Below, piece by piece: positions 61,401 to 64,000 of a stretch of DNA of 64,000 nt. Positions within the stretch are counted from its first letter, which is position 1. Each line of letters starts with the position of its first letter. The translations under genes and the position numbers were made by a program. The notes under the pieces were generated by a model. It was given only the letters and a program-made list of their open reading frames with translations. It ran no database searches and had not been told where the DNA came from. Source of the DNA: Cryptomeria japonica (Eukaryota > Streptophyta > Pinopsida > Cupressales > Cupressaceae); contig NC_081412.1 of the NCBI RefSeq assembly GCF_030272615.1, positions 25,111,860 to 25,175,859 of the forward strand, in the 5' to 3' direction.

Positions 61401-62755
61401 CATGTGATGAACTGTACTCTTATTTTCCTGATGCCATGTTATACAGATAGATGTTTCAATCATCAGTGTGCTGCTATTGTGTGTGATTCTGTTCATATTA
61501 TCTAAATGCATTTCTAGTTAAGTGGAAACTAGTGAAACAATTCTGTATGTCTTCCTTAACAGTGATGGTGGTGCTGGTTGTCTGAATAATAAATAGTTGG
61601 CAGCTTTGTTACTGGTAGACCTCATGGAGGATTGTGTCAATAAACCTCAGCAGTGTGCTGCTATTGCGTGTGATTCTGTTCATATTATCTAAATGCATTT
61701 CTAGTTAAGTGGAAACTAGTGAAACAATTCTGTATGTCTTCCTTAACAGTGATGGTGGTGCTGATTGTCTGAATAATAAATAGTTGGCAGCTTTGTTACT
61801 GGTAGACCTCATGGAGGATTGTGTCAATAAACCTCAGCTAAGCAGGTTCAATGCAGTTGAGTTAGACCAATGTTGCTTTCTGCACTCTGTCTACCCATCA
61901 TTTGATTTCCTCAACCAAAGGGACATTTACAATCTGTCAATCTCTCCACTCACAACCTTGAAAAATGAATGAGGAGTGCACTCTATATCCAGTGGGAACA
62001 GCTTTTGGTCATTGTTTCTTATGAGAATCATTTCTTGCTAATTTACAGTGTTTTTACACCGTGACAAGTCTATTGCAAGACAATCTGTACTAGGAAAGTA
62101 TGTACCTTGTTGAAGACTTTGATTTGCATGTACCTTGCTGAAGACTTTGATTTGTTCTACTCTTAAAGAAAAATGGGAGGAAAGAACTTGTGTCTTCTGG
62201 CTGAAACTGAGTGGCACTTCATCATAGAGTGTGCAGTATATGAGGATATCTATAAGCAGTTTGAAAATACTTTGAAAGTGGACAGTCTAAATGAACTCTC
62301 GGAGGAGACAAGGCTTCACAAATTAACAAGCTTCTTGGTCAAAATTCATAATTGAAAAGAAGACATAAAAAGAAATCTGAAAATGTGTTAATGTTGTGGC
62401 TTTTAGTTCCTTAGACCATTTGATCTCTTGAACCTCATTAAAATTCCTTCCTTCATTCATTCTATTTGTAAAAAGTACAGAGTTATACGTTCCACATGTA
62501 ACAAATCTAAACAGTGAAATGCAGTTACACGTGAAGGGTAAAAAAGAAAAAGATAAGTACAACTAATACATTAATTCCAAAAGTTCAGGCTGTAAGCATT
62601 CTATAATTATCAGAACCAGCTAGACACATTTGAAATTCACATGGGCATGAAAACAAACCTAAAATAAAGGGGCAAACCCTCCATCCCCCTGTATTTTGCC
62701 TTACGGAAGGCTTTCCATGAATATCCGTAGATCCATCTCCAGTGTTCAGACTCTC
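58438..62755 (-). CDS. NPF8-like: NPF/PTR family proton-coupled transporter, NPF8-like (copy 2, exon 1 not in window)
   Basis: Exons on minus: exon 2 62755-62659, exon 3 60951-60734, exon 4 60507-59951, exon 5 59263-58438. All have GT..AG junctions and keep frame. Lengths 97, 218, 557 and 826 bp equal those of copy 1. Exon 2 encodes [16 protein letters not shown] and ends in VCPFIL. Exon 3 carries ECCER, exon 4 GTGGIKPC and [11 protein letters not shown], and exon 5 the C-terminal half. The 248 C-terminal residues from MTQVEELK differ from copy 1 at about 57 positions by hand count (about 77% identity). No stop or frameshift was seen, so it is probably functional. By family it is likely an H+/di- or tripeptide transporter; substrate is inferred only. 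A 27-codon exon 1 like that of copy 1 was not found up to 64000. Introns 2-4 are 1707, 226 and 687 bp. Confidence 0.9.
61464..61837. repeat. 187-bp tandem duplication in intron 2 of NPF copy 2
   Basis: Units 61464-61650 and 61651-61837 begin CAGTGTGCTGCTATTG and differ at only a few positions, so the duplication is recent. Confidence 0.93.
62099..62156. repeat. 28-bp tandem duplication in intron 2 of NPF copy 2
   Basis: ATGTACCTTG followed by YTGAAGACTTTGATTTG occurs twice head to tail. Confidence 0.8.
62170..62360 (+). pseudogene. Short transposon-derived relic in intron 2 of NPF copy 2
   Basis: A 60-codon frame with [20 protein letters not shown] and a [13 protein letters not shown] end resembles the C-terminal zinc-knuckle region often found after the RT in non-LTR elements. 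No RT is nearby. The call is weak. Confidence 0.3.
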
Positions 62756-62827
62756 CTGAAATACACCATAAATAATAAATAATATAGTCCTCCAAAATCA
62801 AAAGTTCCATAAGATCAAGAAGGTTCC

Positions 62828-63165
62828 ATAAACTATTTAGAAGGTTTATATAATCCCCACCACAATCTTTCAAAAATTCAAAACTATCTGCATTGCAATA
62901 TAACACCTATTTTTTTAACAATGCACCATGAAATCTACTTATTTAAAGATTTGATCTTGTTTAGCAAGTATACAGACCCATCCCACTCTTTCAAAGACTC
63001 CCTCTTTCTGTATTGCAATATAACACCAAATGTTCAATTTCCAATCCCATACCCTAAAGATTCAGTCCTGCTTATGAAACTTAATAAACTATTTAGCAGG
63101 TCTACAGGCTCATCTCACAATCCTTCAAAGATTTAATCTTTCTATACCGGCATTGGCATGTAACA
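62828..63165. repeat. Three degenerate ~120-bp repeats in presumed intron 1 of NPF copy 2
   Basis: Each unit has a TTTAG(A/C)AGGT or TTTAGCAAGT start, a CTTTCAAA or CTTCAAAG centre and, in two of them, a GCAATATAACACC end. They are much diverged. Confidence 0.6.
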
Positions 63166-63166
63166 T

Positions 63167-64000
63167 TGTCATGTCCCCACTCTAGCTCAGTCTAGCAAAG
63201 ACATGTGAGTCAGCTTATTATGGGGTCTTGTAGGCTGACAGGGTTGGACAGAGACCCGGTTTGGTTATTCAGTGTTGGAGACTTGGTGTTCTAGCAGTTA
63301 TTGATCAGTTGGGAGACATTCCTTGTTTTTAGGAGGCAGTTCCTACTTTTTAGGAGGTTTGATCATGCCCAAGGTTGGGTCTCCATGAGATGCCTCTTTG
63401 GGTTCAGTTTCAGAGAGATTGGGCTTGTTTCCTAAATTTTAGGAGCATCCCTAGATTTTAGGGATGAGACTACCAGTGAATCCTTGATTTCCGACTTCAG
63501 TCACAGACAGGTGACAGGATGATTTTAGGGTTTGTAATGTCAGTTGGGCATTTTGTGGCTATTTGGGTTATATTTTTAATATTTCCTAAGTTAGCGTTTA
63601 ATAATTAAATAAGGCTAAGTTGTTAGCCATTTTGGAGTAATAAGGGGATTTTTGGCCTCATCTGGATGCGCATCCTATTGTGTGATAGCTCGTTGGAAAG
63701 ATCTTGAAATTCTTTAAATCTTTCTCTTTGGTCTCAGGGCAATTCAGTGAGAGGATTTCTGTCTATGGGGAAAAAGGTCATTTTCTAGTAACATGACCAC
63801 TTTAAAATAAGAAATTATAACATTTCCACTAGTCCACGCCACTTGGAGACAATTAGGGTTCGATTTGCAATTGAGAGGGGTTATAAGGGGATAGGAGCCT
63901 CATTCTATGATTATCTTTGGCATATTTGACAACTTGTATGAATTTGCTCTGGAGAGCGATTTCTAGACTGGGACGCAAACCCCAGGATTAGGATTGGCTG
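63167..64000 (+). repeat. Probable start of an LTR, cut by the window end
   Basis: The sequence from TGTCATGTCCCCACTC on looks like the start of a plant LTR and breaks sharply with the repeats to its left. It is richer in GC and contains three small hairpins with TTTTAGG arms. No second copy lies in the window, so the call rests on look and position. Confidence 0.4.

Overview
The window looks like AT-rich nuclear DNA from a seed plant. Evidence: intron-containing genes with GT..AG junctions, plant-type LTR retrotransposons with initiator-Met-tRNA primer sites, L1-type LINEs and foldback elements. The density of old nested elements with long LTRs would suit a large genome such as a conifer, but that is an inference. 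Two host genes are visible. All the rest is mobile DNA or its remains. I see no tRNA or rRNA gene and no prokaryotic-type feature. Coordinates, splice sites and repeat boundaries were read by eye, and percentages are hand counts.

Host genes: two NPF/PTR (POT-family) transporter genes most like the NPF8 di/tripeptide group face each other tail to tail. NPF copy 1 is on + at 33246-37449, with five exons and 592 predicted residues. NPF copy 2 is on - at 58438-62755, with exons 2-5 present and exon 1 apparently right of the window. Exons 2, 3, 4 and 5 have identical lengths in both (97, 218, 557 and 826 bp), so they are an inverted duplicate pair. About 21 kb of nested transposons lies between them.

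Left part (1-12520): a decayed copia gag relic on -, then a fairly young 8.8 kb LTR element (2072-10837, 5-bp TSD). Its one frame carries a Tat-lineage-type retropepsin and a G-patch-like segment but no reverse transcriptase or integrase.

Nested block 12521-32371: two copies of one repeat, read as the LTRs of an old minus-strand element with a primer site at 21351-21362. They enclose or contain three further elements: a + Gypsy-type gag-protease element (15144-20306), a 2.4 kb non-coding TRIM-like element (22114-24496) and a decayed + copia element (24690-31790).

Nested block about 40690-55860: an old + LINE (ORF1, endonuclease, RT, RNase H) is interrupted by a foldback element (43364-43748), by a younger 5'-truncated LINE with a 17-bp TSD (43802-45615) and by a probable solo LTR (46417-54318). 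That LTR itself holds a nearly full-length minus-strand copia (46686-52945). Most stop codons in both copia elements are where a C-to-T change in CAG or CGA would put them, as expected of methylated, silenced DNA.

Right part: NPF copy 2 has introns enlarged by tandem duplications and transposon debris. The window ends in what looks like the start of another LTR, probably inside its first intron.
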